A DNA stretch of 64,000 bases from Xanthomonas sp. NCPPB 1128 (GTDB lineage: Bacteria; Pseudomonadota; Gammaproteobacteria; Xanthomonadales; Xanthomonadaceae): assembly GCF_001043115.1 (NCBI RefSeq), contig NZ_LFME01000007.1:1-64000 (forward strand), read 5' to 3'. The notes beneath the pieces were generated by a model. That model searched no databases. It was not told the DNA's origin and saw only the letters and a program-made list of their open reading frames with translations. This document shows positions 27,420 to 35,511 of the stretch, in pieces. The translations under genes and the position numbers were made by a program. Every line of letters begins with the position of its first letter. Position 1 is the first letter of the stretch.

Positions 27420-27460
27420 TAAGTAAAGCGCAAGTTTATAGTAAGTAAAGCGCTGCTTTA
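27420..27460. promoter_or_regulatory. Direct repeat and TAAAGC palindrome upstream of glnS
   Basis: TAAGTAAAGCGC occurs at 27420-27431 and again at 27442-27453, spaced 22 bp. The second copy is part of the inverted repeat TAAAGC-GCT-GCTTTA (27446-27460). The block is AT-rich against a GC-rich background and starts 16 bp upstream of the glnS ATG, so it may be an operator or overlap the glnS promoter. Confidence 0.5.
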
Positions 27461-27660
27461 GCTTGGCCGGGCTGGTCGGCGGCCGTCCTGGCGCGTAGGC
27501 TGCGGAACAATTCACCCAAGAGAAGCCCGCATGCCGGCGTTCCGTCTTGCCCTTGGCGTCATGCGTCCTTCTCGGTCGGCGTACCCGTATATGGGCCTGT
27601 TTTGCTTGTCTTCGCTCCAGGTCATGCCTGGGGCCGCGGCTCACGGTTGAGAGACCGACC

Positions 27661-27888
27661 ATGCAGATCGCCTACCGCGCCCAGCACCTGATCGACGCGC
27701 ACCTGGCCAAGCACGCGCTGGAGGACGCCGGCATTACCGCCTTCGTGTTCGGCGAGGCCCTGCTTGGCGGCGCCGGCGAACTGCCGTTCGGCGTGGTCCA
27801 GGTCTGCGTGGCAGACGAACTGCTGGAAAAAGCCCAGGAAGTGCTGATGACGCTGGGCCTGGGCGGGCAAGTGACGAGGGCGATGTAG
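27661..27888 (+). CDS. DUF2007 family small protein
   Basis: 75 residues. The pattern [21 protein letters not shown], then [20 protein letters not shown], then [17 protein letters not shown] fits the DUF2007 family (putative signal-transducing domain, ferredoxin-like and related to GlnB-type folds). Members often occur alone, and function is unknown. Divergent from glnS; GAGAG lies a few bases before the ATG. Confidence 0.85.
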   Translation: MQIAYRAQHLIDAHLAKHALEDAGITAFVFGEALLGGAGELPFGVVQVCVADELLEKAQEVLMTLGLGGQVTRAM

Positions 27889-27897
27889 TTTGGGGGC

Positions 27898-27980
27898 TGG
27901 GATTGGGGAGTCGGGATTGGGGATTGGCAAAAGCGGGGGGCTGCCGTTGCGAATCCCCAATCCCTAATCCCCAATCCCGG
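27898..27980. repeat. Inverted pair of GGGATTG-type repeats overlapping a gene end
   Basis: GGGATTGGGGAGTCGGGATT at 27899 onward is matched, inverted, by GAATCCCCAATCCCTAATCC at 27951 onward, about 22 bp apart, so the transcript could fold into a long G-rich stem. The right arm contains the stop codon and last residues (AGIGD) of the receiver gene at 27964-28437. Confidence 0.75.
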
Positions 27981-28437
27981 CTGTCAGCCATCCCGGCGGC
28001 GCGGCATCGGCCACGGCCAGCGCACGCAGGCGCTTGAACAGCACCACGGTCTCGGCCACGTTCCAGACCCGCAGGGCCACCTCGAAGGTGTCCAGCGGCT
28101 TGGTCAGGAAATCCTTGGCGCCCAGGCCGAGGGCGCGGTGGCGGGCGCTGCGGCTGGGGTCGGCGGTGAGCACGATCACCGGCAGGAAGCTGGACGGGCC
28201 GGCCAGCCGCGCCAGTTGCTCCAGGATCGCGTAGCCGTCCACCTCCGGCATCATCAGGTCGAGCAGGATCAGGTCCGGCGCGAACGCGGCGACCAGGCCC
28301 AGCACCCGCTGCGGGTCGGTGGTCGCCACCACCTGGCGGAAGCCTTCGCGCTGCAGCAGTTCTTCCAGCAGGCGGACGTTGGCCGGTTCGTCGTCGACGA
28401 TCAGGATGCGCGCGGCGAGGACATCGTTGCGGGTCAT
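27964..28437 (-). CDS. Single-domain response regulator (receiver)
   Basis: 157 residues, one REC domain: RILIVDDEPANVRLLEELLQ (acidic pair), LILLDLMMPEVDGY (phospho-Asp), VIVLTAD and KDFLTKPLD (Lys). No output domain follows, only a helix RVWNVAETVVLFKRLRALA as found in RpfG-like or phosphorelay receivers. The ATG overlaps the hybrid kinase stop as ATGA, so it is the third gene of a LuxR-kinase-receiver operon. The last five residues come from an intergenic repeat. Confidence 0.93.
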   Translation of the reverse strand: MTRNDVLAARILIVDDEPANVRLLEELLQREGFRQVVATTDPQRVLGLVAAFAPDLILLDLMMPEVDGYAILEQLARLAGPSSFLPVIVLTADPSRSARHRALGLGAKDFLTKPLDTFEVALRVWNVAETVVLFKRLRALAVADAAPPGWLTAGIGD

Positions 28438-30344
28438 GCGAGGTGTTGGTCCAGAACGGAGAAGAAGTCGGCCACGTCCAGCGGCTTGGTCAGGTAGGCG
28501 CGCACCGGCTCGCCTTGCACGCGCGCCAGCGTGGTCGCGGTGGCATCGGCGCTGATCACCACCACCGGGATCGCCGCGGTGTGCGGCTGCGCGCGCAGCG
28601 CCTGCAGCAGTTCCTCGCCGTTGCCGTCGCTCAGGTGCAGGTCGAGCAGGATCAGGTCGGGCGTGGCCTGCTGCAGATGCGCGCGCGCCTGCGCCAGGCT
28701 GGCGGCCTCGTGCAGGCGCCAGTGCGGGCGGCGTTCGACCAGGGTACGGATCAGCGCCTGGTTGGACGGGTTGTCCTCCACGCTCAGCAACTGGCGCTGG
28801 ATCCCGCTCGCCGTCGTCGCCATCACGGCGGGGTCCGGCAGTGCCGCTGCCTGTGGGCGGTCCAGCGGCAGTGCGATGGTGAAGCGCGATCCGTCCGGGC
28901 CGCTGTCCACGGCGATGCGCCCGCCCATCGCCTCGGTCAGGCGCTTGCTCAGCGCCAGACCCAGACCGGTGCCCTCGATCGCCGAGCGCTCGGCGCCGAG
29001 CCGCTCGAACGGCGTGAACAATCGTTCCACCTGCGCCGGCGTCAGACCGTGGCCCTGGTCGTGCACGCTCAGCGCCAGGGACTGGCCTTCGGGCACCGCG
29101 CTCACCCACACCGCGCCACCCGGGCGATTGAACTTGATCGCGTTGGACAGCAGGTTGATCAGCACCTGGCGCAGCCGCTGCGGATCGGCGCGCACGGTCC
29201 ACTCCGGCGGCAACTGCGGCGGCCGCAGCACGATGCCGCGCGCCTGCGCCTCCGGTGCGACCAGGCCCAGCGCCTCTTCCAGTGCGGCATGTACCGGCAC
29301 CGGCCGCGGGCTCAGGTCGAGCTGGTCGGCCTCGATGCGGGCGATGTCCAGCAGTTCGGTGATCAGTCCCAGCAGGTGCCGGCCGGCGCCGAGGATGTGC
29401 TGCAGGTGGTCGCGCTGCGCCGCGCCCGGCAGGTCCATCTCCAGCACCTGCGCGTAGCCGAGGATGGCGTTGAGCGGCGTACGCAGTTCGTGGCTGCTGC
29501 GCGAGAGGAATTCGGTCTTGGCGCGGTTGGCGCTCTCGGCCTCGCGGCGCGCCGACTGCGCTTCCTCGGCGCGCGCGGCGAGCAGGGTGCTGGCCTGCTG
29601 CAGGCGTTGCGCGACCTGGCCTAGTTCGTCGCCGGCCGGCGGCTGTGGCGCCAGCGGCCGGCCGTCGCCGAGGCGGTCGGCATTGGCCGAGAGCTGGCGC
29701 AGGCGTCGCGACAGCGACGAGGCGAACCAGGCCACCGCGAGCACCGCACCGAGTCCGCCCAGCATCGCCGCGCACAGGGTGATCAGCAGGTTGCGCTGGC
29801 GCAGCGCCTGCGCCGTGGCGGTGCGCACCTGCAACTGCGCGGTCTCGTAGTTGCGCAGTTCGCGCAGCTCCGCGCGCAGGATGTCGAGGGTGACCTTGCC
29901 CTCGCGCAACTGGCGGATCTCTTCTTCGCGGCTCAGGTCCGGCGCCAGCAGCCGCCGCCAGCCCTGCATCTTCTCCTCGAACAGCGGCTGGATGCGGGCG
30001 AAGCGCTGCGCCTGGCGCGGGTCGGTGATGCGTTGCGACAGGCGCTGCACCACGGTCTTCAGCCGCGGCTCGGCGTCGCGGTACGGGGTCAGGAACGCGT
30101 CCTGGCGCACCAGCCGGTAGCCGCGCACGCCGGCGGCGGTCTCTGCCAGCAACGCATGCGCCTCGTGCAGATCGCTGAGCAACTGCAGGGTGCGGCGCAC
30201 GTCGTTCTCGGCGGCGATGTTCTGCCGCTCGACGCTGTAGATCGCCACCAGCGCCGCCACCAGCAGCAACAGCGGCAGCGCCACCAGCGCCAGACTCTTG
30301 CGGGTCAGCGGCCAGTCGTTCCAGCGCCGCGCCAGCGCCCTCAC
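28434..30344 (-). CDS. CHASE3-domain hybrid histidine kinase
   Basis: 636 residues. Order: membrane helix (about 14-35, LALVALPLLLLVAALVAIYS), a helical periplasmic CHASE3-type sensor (about 40-180, with VRGYRLVRQDAFLTPYRDAE), second membrane helix (about 185-208), HAMP-like linker, HisKA with H-box FLSRSSHELRTPLNAILGYA, ATPase (NLLSNAIKF, DQGHGL, GTGLGLALSKRL) and a C-terminal receiver (LLSVEDNPSNQ, ILLDLHLSDG, YLTKPLD). GTG at 30344 overlaps the LuxR stop (GTGA). It should signal to its own receiver, to the downstream receiver or, via both, to the LuxR protein. Confidence 0.93.
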   Translation of the reverse strand: MRALARRWNDWPLTRKSLALVALPLLLLVAALVAIYSVERQNIAAENDVRRTLQLLSDLHEAHALLAETAAGVRGYRLVRQDAFLTPYRDAEPRLKTVVQRLSQRITDPRQAQRFARIQPLFEEKMQGWRRLLAPDLSREEEIRQLREGKVTLDILRAELRELRNYETAQLQVRTATAQALRQRNLLITLCAAMLGGLGAVLAVAWFASSLSRRLRQLSANADRLGDGRPLAPQPPAGDELGQVAQRLQQASTLLAARAEEAQSARREAESANRAKTEFLSRSSHELRTPLNAILGYAQVLEMDLPGAAQRDHLQHILGAGRHLLGLITELLDIARIEADQLDLSPRPVPVHAALEEALGLVAPEAQARGIVLRPPQLPPEWTVRADPQRLRQVLINLLSNAIKFNRPGGAVWVSAVPEGQSLALSVHDQGHGLTPAQVERLFTPFERLGAERSAIEGTGLGLALSKRLTEAMGGRIAVDSGPDGSRFTIALPLDRPQAAALPDPAVMATTASGIQRQLLSVEDNPSNQALIRTLVERRPHWRLHEAASLAQARAHLQQATPDLILLDLHLSDGNGEELLQALRAQPHTAAIPVVVISADATATTLARVQGEPVRAYLTKPLDVADFFSVLDQHLA

Positions 30345-31042
30345 ATCGCTACCCCCGCCTGCACCGCGACCACCGCGGCCTGGGTGCGGTCGGCCACCTG
30401 CAGCTTGTGCAGGATGCGCTCGACGTGGACCTTGGCGGTGCCGGCGCTGATGCCCAGTTCGGCGCCGAGTGCGGCATTGGTCAGCCCGCGCGACAGCAGC
30501 GCCAGCACCTGCCGCTCGCGCGCGCTGAGCACGGCCAGGCGGTCGGCCTGCGCCGGTTTGCGCCGCCGCGGCGCACGCGGTGGTTCGGCGGCCAGCGGCG
30601 CCAGCAACCCGGCGATCGCGGACAGCGCCTGCACGTCCTCCGGCGCCGGCACGGTGCGCGCGTCCCAGCCCAGGCACAGCGGGCCCAGCGGCACGCCCAG
30701 CGTGGCGATCGGCAGGCACAGTTCGCCGGCTTCGGTGGCGGGATTGCCGCGCAGGCGCCAGGCATGGGCGGGCGCCTCGATGGCGACGCTGGCACCGGGC
30801 GGCAAGGCATCGCCCTGGCTGGCCAGCACCAGGCAGCGCTCGCCGCGCACCGCCAGCACCGCGGCGTGCGGTGCCGCGACCAGGGCGCTGGCGGGTACCA
30901 GGACGTGCGCAGCGGCCTGCGCGGCATCGCCGGCTTCGCGCAGCGCCGTGGCGGCGGCGGCCACGGCCTGCCAGCGCGCGGCGTCGGCGGCGTCGCGGCG
31001 CAGTGCCTCACGCCACTGGCCTGCATTGGAAGGACTGTGCAC
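30341..31042 (-). CDS. LuxR/NarL-type transcriptional regulator
   Basis: 233 residues from the GTG at 31042. The C-terminal HTH is clear (LSARERQVLALLSRGLTNAA, then ISAGTAKVHVERILHKLQVA). The N-terminal two thirds lack a receiver Asp and resemble a GAF-like or degenerate sensing domain (CLVLASQGDALPPGASVAIE, then GELCLPIATLGVPLGPLCLG). The gene heads an operon with the hybrid kinase and receiver. Just 13 bp upstream lies a 7-2-7 inverted repeat suited to a NarL-type dimer, suggesting autoregulation and control of the divergent gene. Confidence 0.88.
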   Translation of the reverse strand: MHSPSNAGQWREALRRDAADAARWQAVAAAATALREAGDAAQAAAHVLVPASALVAAPHAAVLAVRGERCLVLASQGDALPPGASVAIEAPAHAWRLRGNPATEAGELCLPIATLGVPLGPLCLGWDARTVPAPEDVQALSAIAGLLAPLAAEPPRAPRRRKPAQADRLAVLSARERQVLALLSRGLTNAALGAELGISAGTAKVHVERILHKLQVADRTQAAVVAVQAGVAM

Positions 31043-31055
31043 GGGCGCGTCTCCG

Positions 31056-31086
31056 TATGCCGAACGGCATATTCGAGGATATGCCG
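31056..31086. promoter_or_regulatory. Candidate LuxR/NarL-type operator (7-2-7 repeat plus extra half-site)
   Basis: TATGCCG-AA-CGGCATA (31056-31071) is a perfect inverted repeat of two heptamers with a 2-bp spacer, the geometry used by NarL. A third TATGCCG half-site follows at 31080-31086. It lies in the 126-bp region between the LuxR gene and the divergent SnoaL-like gene. Confidence 0.65.
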
Positions 31087-31168
31087 CCCAGCGGATTTTG
31101 CGCAAGCCGCCGCTGCCGATACTCGCTTCGCCTCGAGACGGCATTCCCTCAGCAAGCGGAGACTTCCC

Positions 31169-31690
31169 ATGCGTCGCATCCTGTTCGCCCTGGCACTGGG
31201 CCTGACCACCACCTCCACCGCGCTGGCCGCGCCGGCGATGCACTACGACGGCCAGCCGGCGACACCGGCCAGCAGCGCCGAGCGTGAGATCGCCGGCCTG
31301 TTCGACCGCTGGAACGCGGCGCTGGCCACCGGCAATCCGCAGCGCGTGGCCGACCTGTACGCCCGCGACGGCGTGCTGCTGCCCACGGTGTCCAACCAGG
31401 TCCGCGCCAGCCGCGCCGAGATCGAGGACTACTTCAGCCACTTCCTCGCCGCCAAGCCGCGCGGCGCCATCAACTACCGCCAGGTGCGGCTGCTCGACGA
31501 CGACAGCGCGGTCGACGCCGGCGTCTACACCTTCACCCTGAACAATCCCGACGGCAGCACCCGCCAGGTGCAGGCGCGCTACACCTTCGTCTACGAAAAG
31601 CGCGACGGGCGCTGGCTGATCATCAACCACCACAGCTCGGCGATGCCGGAGCCGGTCGCCGCGGCCACGGCCAGCACCGCAGCGAAGTGA
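31169..31690 (+). CDS. Exported SgcJ/EcaC-type (SnoaL-like/DUF4440) protein
   Basis: 173 residues with a signal peptide ([17 protein letters not shown]) and an NTF2-like alpha+beta barrel: [20 protein letters not shown], then [47 protein letters not shown]. The closing W-x-I-x-x-H-H-S is typical of the SgcJ/EcaC and CaMKII-association-like group. Catalysis is not implied; the pocket may bind a small ligand in the periplasm. GGAG precedes the ATG by 8 nt. Divergent from the LuxR-kinase operon and probably its target. Confidence 0.87.
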   Translation: MRRILFALALGLTTTSTALAAPAMHYDGQPATPASSAEREIAGLFDRWNAALATGNPQRVADLYARDGVLLPTVSNQVRASRAEIEDYFSHFLAAKPRGAINYRQVRLLDDDSAVDAGVYTFTLNNPDGSTRQVQARYTFVYEKRDGRWLIINHHSSAMPEPVAAATASTAAK

Positions 31691-31793
31691 GCGTCGCGTC
31701 CGTCACCGCCGCCGCGGTGGCCGGGCGCACTTGAAAGCGGACTCCGGCAGCGCCATCCACAAGGCATCGCCGTCGCTGCCAGGAGTCCATGCC

Positions 31794-32444
31794 ATGTTGG
31801 GAATCGGTGCCTTCAAGCAGCGCCTGCCGCGCCCGGGCGAGAGCCTGCCGGGACGCGCGCAGCCGCTGCCGCTGCACAACCGCCACTTCGTCAACGGCCA
31901 TCCCTTGCGCGATGCCTTCGCCGGCCTGGAGCAGGTGCAGTTCGGCCTGGGCTGTTTCTGGGGCGCCGAACGCAAGTTCTGGTCGCTGCCCGGCGTGTTC
32001 AGCACCGCGGTCGGCTATGCCGGTGGCGAGACGCCCAATGCCACCTATCGCGAGGTCTGCTCGGGCCAGACCGGCCACACCGAGGCGGTGCTGGTGGCGT
32101 TCGACCCGCAGGCCGTGCGCTTCGAGCAGTTGCTGCAGACCTTCTGGGAAAGCCACGACCCGACCCAGGGCATGCGCCAGGGCAACGACACCGGCACCCA
32201 GTACCGCTCGGCGATCTACTGCACCACCCAGGCGCAGTACGACGCCGCGCTGGCCAGCCGCGACGCTTATCAGCAGCGCCTGGACGCTGCCGGCTACGGC
32301 CCCATCACCACCGAGATCCGCTTCCCGGCGCCGCCGTTCTACTATGCCGAGGACGAGCACCAGCAATACCTCGCCAAGAACCCGGGTGGCTACTGCGGGC
32401 TGGGCGGGACCGGAGTGAGTTGTCCGATCGGGCTGGAGGCCTGA
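31794..32444 (+). CDS. msrA: Peptide-methionine (S)-S-oxide reductase
   Basis: Repairs oxidised methionine. 216 residues; the catalytic motif [33 protein letters not shown] and [13 protein letters not shown] are intact, and [14 protein letters not shown] near the end supplies recycling cysteines as in E. coli MsrA. The N-terminal 50 residues also follow the longer E. coli form. AGGAG lies 8 nt before the ATG at 31794. The 3' end overlaps by 55 bp the annotated end of the convergent gene at 32390-33130. Confidence 0.96.
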   Translation: MLGIGAFKQRLPRPGESLPGRAQPLPLHNRHFVNGHPLRDAFAGLEQVQFGLGCFWGAERKFWSLPGVFSTAVGYAGGETPNATYREVCSGQTGHTEAVLVAFDPQAVRFEQLLQTFWESHDPTQGMRQGNDTGTQYRSAIYCTTQAQYDAALASRDAYQQRLDAAGYGPITTEIRFPAPPFYYAEDEHQQYLAKNPGGYCGLGGTGVSCPIGLEA

Positions 32445-33130
32445 GTCTCAACGCGGAGATTGCGCCGCGGCCGACCCGCGCTCGGCTGCGGCGCGCCTGC
32501 ACGCTTCTTGCGCGCTGCCCTCGTCCGTCCTTTGCTGGCTGGGAGCGGCTGGAGCCTGGGGTATCTCCGATCAAAGTCGCTCGTGAGACGGTAAGCGGCT
32601 TCCGCACACGCGGAGAGCCATGCCAGGACGAGGGTCGATAGCAACATCGCCAGCGCAATCCCACCAGCACTCTGGTTGGATGGCGCAAAGAGATTGAAGG
32701 CGGCCGGTGCAAGCAACCAGGGGACGAATGCGGCCGCGTATAGCGCAATGGCTCCTTTTCGATAGCTCCTGGCTGATTTCCAGATCCCTTTGGGCACGAA
32801 GTGCGACTTGTCGTCCGACACCCCGATCATGCCTTTGGCCATCTTGCAGTAAGTCAGCACCTTCGCCGCATTGCTGCGTTCCAACGCGATCCTGATTTCG
32901 TCGCCGTCGAGATTGCCGCCGATGGCATTGCCGACCGCGATTTGCAACGCAGCCGCATCCGCGGTTCGCCAGCCACCATCCAGGGAAAGCGCGTAAAGGC
33001 GTTGCGTGCGTTTCACGGAGAGACTGAGAAAGCCGGTCCTCCATTTCAGAAAAAACATGGGAAGGGCTCCGGCTGCTGCGATGACGCCGGCGAGGTTGCT
33101 GTAGCGGCTTGCGAATTCGACGAGTGACAT
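32390..33130 (-). CDS. Unrecognised membrane protein, compositionally atypical
   Basis: 246 residues, no family recognised. It has an N-terminal hydrophobic segment ([18 protein letters not shown]), a soluble part (about 50-120, with [20 protein letters not shown]), then two membrane helices (about 130-152 and 160-185) and an Arg/Pro/Ser-rich tail. AGAGG six bases before the ATG at 33130 fixes the start. The DNA is visibly richer in A+T than its neighbours. The last 18 codons run antisense over the msrA 3' end, so the tail may be an overrun caused by a lost stop. Possibly acquired horizontally. Confidence 0.65.
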   Translation of the reverse strand: MSLVEFASRYSNLAGVIAAAGALPMFFLKWRTGFLSLSVKRTQRLYALSLDGGWRTADAAALQIAVGNAIGGNLDGDEIRIALERSNAAKVLTYCKMAKGMIGVSDDKSHFVPKGIWKSARSYRKGAIALYAAAFVPWLLAPAAFNLFAPSNQSAGGIALAMLLSTLVLAWLSACAEAAYRLTSDFDRRYPRLQPLPASKGRTRAARKKRAGAPQPSAGRPRRNLRVETQASSPIGQLTPVPPSPQ

Positions 33131-33238
33131 GACGCGCCTCTGGACTGAACTCGGCCGCATGAAGCCACGGCACGCTCTCAAGAAACGAGACTGAAGCGCG
33201 CCGGGACGCAGCAGCGCCCATCGGCCGACGCCGCCTGC

Positions 33239-34465
33239 CTACTTGGCGATGTCCGTGTCGGGTTTGTCGGCGGCGGGCCGCAGCCGTGCCGCATAGCCGG
33301 ACAACTGCAGCGCCTTGCGTGGCGACAGGCCGGCCTTGAGCCGTGCGATCGCCGCATCGCCGTCGCGGCTGCGGCCGAGCGCATAGTCGGTCCGTGCCAG
33401 TTCCAGCGTCGCGCGCTGGCGGACCGTCAGGTTGCCGAAGGGATCGAAGAACGAATCCACGCGTGTGCGGTCCTGCACGCCGGTCCAGCCGAATGCCAGC
33501 TCGGCCGGGGTTTCCTCGGCGAGCTGCGCGTAGCGGCGCCGCGCTTCGGCCTGCGCGATCTGGCCGCTCAGCAGGGCCAGGCGGGTTCGCAACAGCGCCG
33601 TTTCGGCGGCCGGCGCCTCGGTCGCGTACGTCTCCAGGACGCGGCCCATCCACGCCCAATCGACGTTGCCGGTGTCGGCCTGGGTGCCGAGCAGGTTGAA
33701 GGCGAGGATCGCAGCGCGCTGCGTCGCGGTGGTGGCGCGCTCGACCGCGTCCGCAGTGGGGCGCCCCAGCGTCGACGGCTGTACGAGCGCGATCGCCGGG
33801 TCGTGCGCGAGGATCGCCTCCAGGTCCGGTTTGTGGAAGTAGCCGACCACCACCAGCACGGTCTTGCCCGGGTGCGCCAGCGCCGCGGCGCGGATGCGCT
33901 GGGCCTGCAGGAAGGTGCGGTACAGGTACAGGCGCCGCGGCAGGTCCTGGTCGGCGCGCGGTGCCGGGGTTTGCGCCCACTTCCGCACCGCGGCCACGTT
34001 CTCGGCCACATCCGCCGCGAAGAAATCGCGCTGCAGGGCGGCCTTGTCGGGGAACGACAGGAAGCCCTGGAACCCCTGCGCGCGGCGCAGTTCCAGCGGC
34101 GTGTCCAGATCCATGCCGAAGCCGAGTCTGGCGTCCTCCACCGGCGGCATCCAGTCGATCGGACAGAGAGCGACTGGATGCGTCGCAGCGTACGGCAGGA
34201 TCACGCCCTGCACCTCGTAGGTGTATTCGTAGTAATCGCCGCGCGCCGCCTGCTCCGGCGGGCGTTCGATACAGATCGCGTCCGGCGCGAGTTGCTCCAG
34301 GAACGCCGCGAGCACGCCCGGCTGGTCGCGTTCGGAGACCAATTGCGCCGCGTGCTCCACGCCCAGGATCGCGACCCGGGTCGGTGCCGGCGTGGCGGCC
34401 ATGCCGGTGGCGCTGGCGGCAGCCAGCGTCAGCGAAAACAACCAACGCGCCACCCATCCGCGCAT
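33239..34465 (-). CDS. Exported TIKI-superfamily (TraB/ChaN-like) protein
   Basis: 408 residues with a signal peptide (WLFSLTLAAASATGMAA). The mature part has the hallmark order of the TraB/ChaN/GumN metal-binding fold: VAILGVEHAAQL (G-x-EH), a glutamate in ICIERPPEQAARGDYYEY, then VLVVVGYFHKPDLEAIL (the distal His). A helical C-terminal part includes WAWMGRVLETY and ARRRYAQLAEETP. Related proteins are proposed metalloproteases or erythromycin-esterase-like hydrolases, but activity for this branch is unproven. ATG 34465 gives the signal peptide directly. Stands alone. Confidence 0.75.
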   Translation of the reverse strand: MRGWVARWLFSLTLAAASATGMAATPAPTRVAILGVEHAAQLVSERDQPGVLAAFLEQLAPDAICIERPPEQAARGDYYEYTYEVQGVILPYAATHPVALCPIDWMPPVEDARLGFGMDLDTPLELRRAQGFQGFLSFPDKAALQRDFFAADVAENVAAVRKWAQTPAPRADQDLPRRLYLYRTFLQAQRIRAAALAHPGKTVLVVVGYFHKPDLEAILAHDPAIALVQPSTLGRPTADAVERATTATQRAAILAFNLLGTQADTGNVDWAWMGRVLETYATEAPAAETALLRTRLALLSGQIAQAEARRRYAQLAEETPAELAFGWTGVQDRTRVDSFFDPFGNLTVRQRATLELARTDYALGRSRDGDAAIARLKAGLSPRKALQLSGYAARLRPAADKPDTDIAK

Positions 34466-34655
34466 GCACTCTCTCCTGTCCAGGCCGTGGAAGCACCCTG
34501 CCGGCGCGCTGGCGTGCGTGACCGCCGTTACGTCACGCCCGCCGCGGATCGACCGCGACGCCGCGGGCAGCCGCCGATGGCGGGTTGCAGGGTGTGACGA
34601 CAAGTGTAGGCATGCGGCGCCGCCGCCGTCTGCATGACAGGTGGCACTGGTCGCG

Positions 34656-35225
34656 CTAGACGAACTCGGCCGCGAACATCTGCCGCATCTGCGCGATCTG
34701 CTCCTCGCGTTCGGGGTGCAGCAGCCGCAGGCATTCCTCGGCGAAGCTGACCGGGCTGGTGCCGGGAGCGGTGATCAGACCGCTAGCGCTGACCACGCGG
34801 CGTTCCTGGTAATGCGCGCTGCCGGCATAGACGCCGGCGTGCTCGCGCAGGAAGGCTTCGGAATTGCTGGTGTGCGGACGGGTATCGAGCAGGCCGGCGT
34901 AGGCCAGCGCCAGGGTTGCACCGCAGATCGCCGCCACGCCGCGGCCCGCCTCCAGGCGCTGCTGCAGCAATGCGCTCAGTCCTGGGATCTCGCCGGCCTG
35001 CCAGCGATCGCTGCCGGGCAGCAGCCACAGGTCGGCGTCCAACGGCGCCAGGTCCGACAGCGCATAGGTGGGGTGCAGCTCCAGGCCGCCGATCGAGGTG
35101 ATGGGCTTGCCGTCGATGCTGGCGATCTGGATCGTGTCGCCGAACCAGGCCCGCGCCGCCGGCAGGATGGTGCCGATCTCCCAGTCCGCCACGCCGTCCA
35201 CCATCACCACTGCGATCGTTGCCAT
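34656..35225 (-). CDS. DJ-1/PfpI family protein
   Basis: 189 residues of the class I glutamine-amidotransferase-like fold. The nucleophile elbow is VAAICGATLALAYAGLLDTR, with Cys in the expected site and His of HTSN after it; the N-terminal acid lies in DWEIGTIL. Relatives include deglycases, chaperones and hydrolases; no substrate can be named. The ATG at 35225 is adjacent to AGAGG. A helix-rich end (EEQIAQMRQMFAAEFV) is typical of the YdeA/YoaZ-like group. Confidence 0.85.
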   Translation of the reverse strand: MATIAVVMVDGVADWEIGTILPAARAWFGDTIQIASIDGKPITSIGGLELHPTYALSDLAPLDADLWLLPGSDRWQAGEIPGLSALLQQRLEAGRGVAAICGATLALAYAGLLDTRPHTSNSEAFLREHAGVYAGSAHYQERRVVSASGLITAPGTSPVSFAEECLRLLHPEREEQIAQMRQMFAAEFV

Positions 35226-35440
35226 TGCCTTGCCTCTGCACTCGGGCGCGCAGCATAGCCCGGGAAAAGTTGTGGCCGCGCCAACGTGGCGTCGAAAGCA
35301 TCGTGGGTGAGATGCGCTGCACCTGCGCTTGTTCTCAGGGTTCCGTGTGCAGTGCGCAGTCTTGCTCGCGCGGTGCGACAGCCCGCCCCGATGGTATCCG
35401 ATCAAGCGGGAAGATCGCAGCGAGCCAGGGATCCGCTTTA

Positions 35441-35472
35441 CCGATTCCCCATTCCCGTTTCTCGATTCCCCC
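35441..35472. repeat. CGATTCCC-type simple repeat
   Basis: Complement-orientation copy of the GGGAATC repeat (CGATTCCCCATTCCCGTTTC, then TCGATTCCC) placed immediately downstream of the tal hairpin. The 286-bp gap between tal and the DJ-1 gene contains this and nothing else recognisable. Confidence 0.65.
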
Positions 35473-35473
35473 A

Positions 35474-35502
35474 CCCCAAGCGCGGCATCGCCGCGCTTGG
35501 GG
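35474..35502 (-). terminator. tal 3' hairpin
   Basis: A perfect 13-bp inverted repeat, CCCCAAGCGCGGC and GCCGCGCTTGGGG, with a 3-nt loop lies 10 bp after the tal stop. A strong stem without a clear T tract; probable terminator for the minus-strand oxidative-stress block. Confidence 0.6.
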
Positions 35503-35511
35503 CTGCACCAC

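Noticed and set aside
32571-34496. A 641-residue minus-strand frame spanning two genes
   Set aside because: It is the alternative frame of the TIKI-like gene (which has a signal peptide and motifs) continuing into the neighbouring membrane protein gene; no domain is present.
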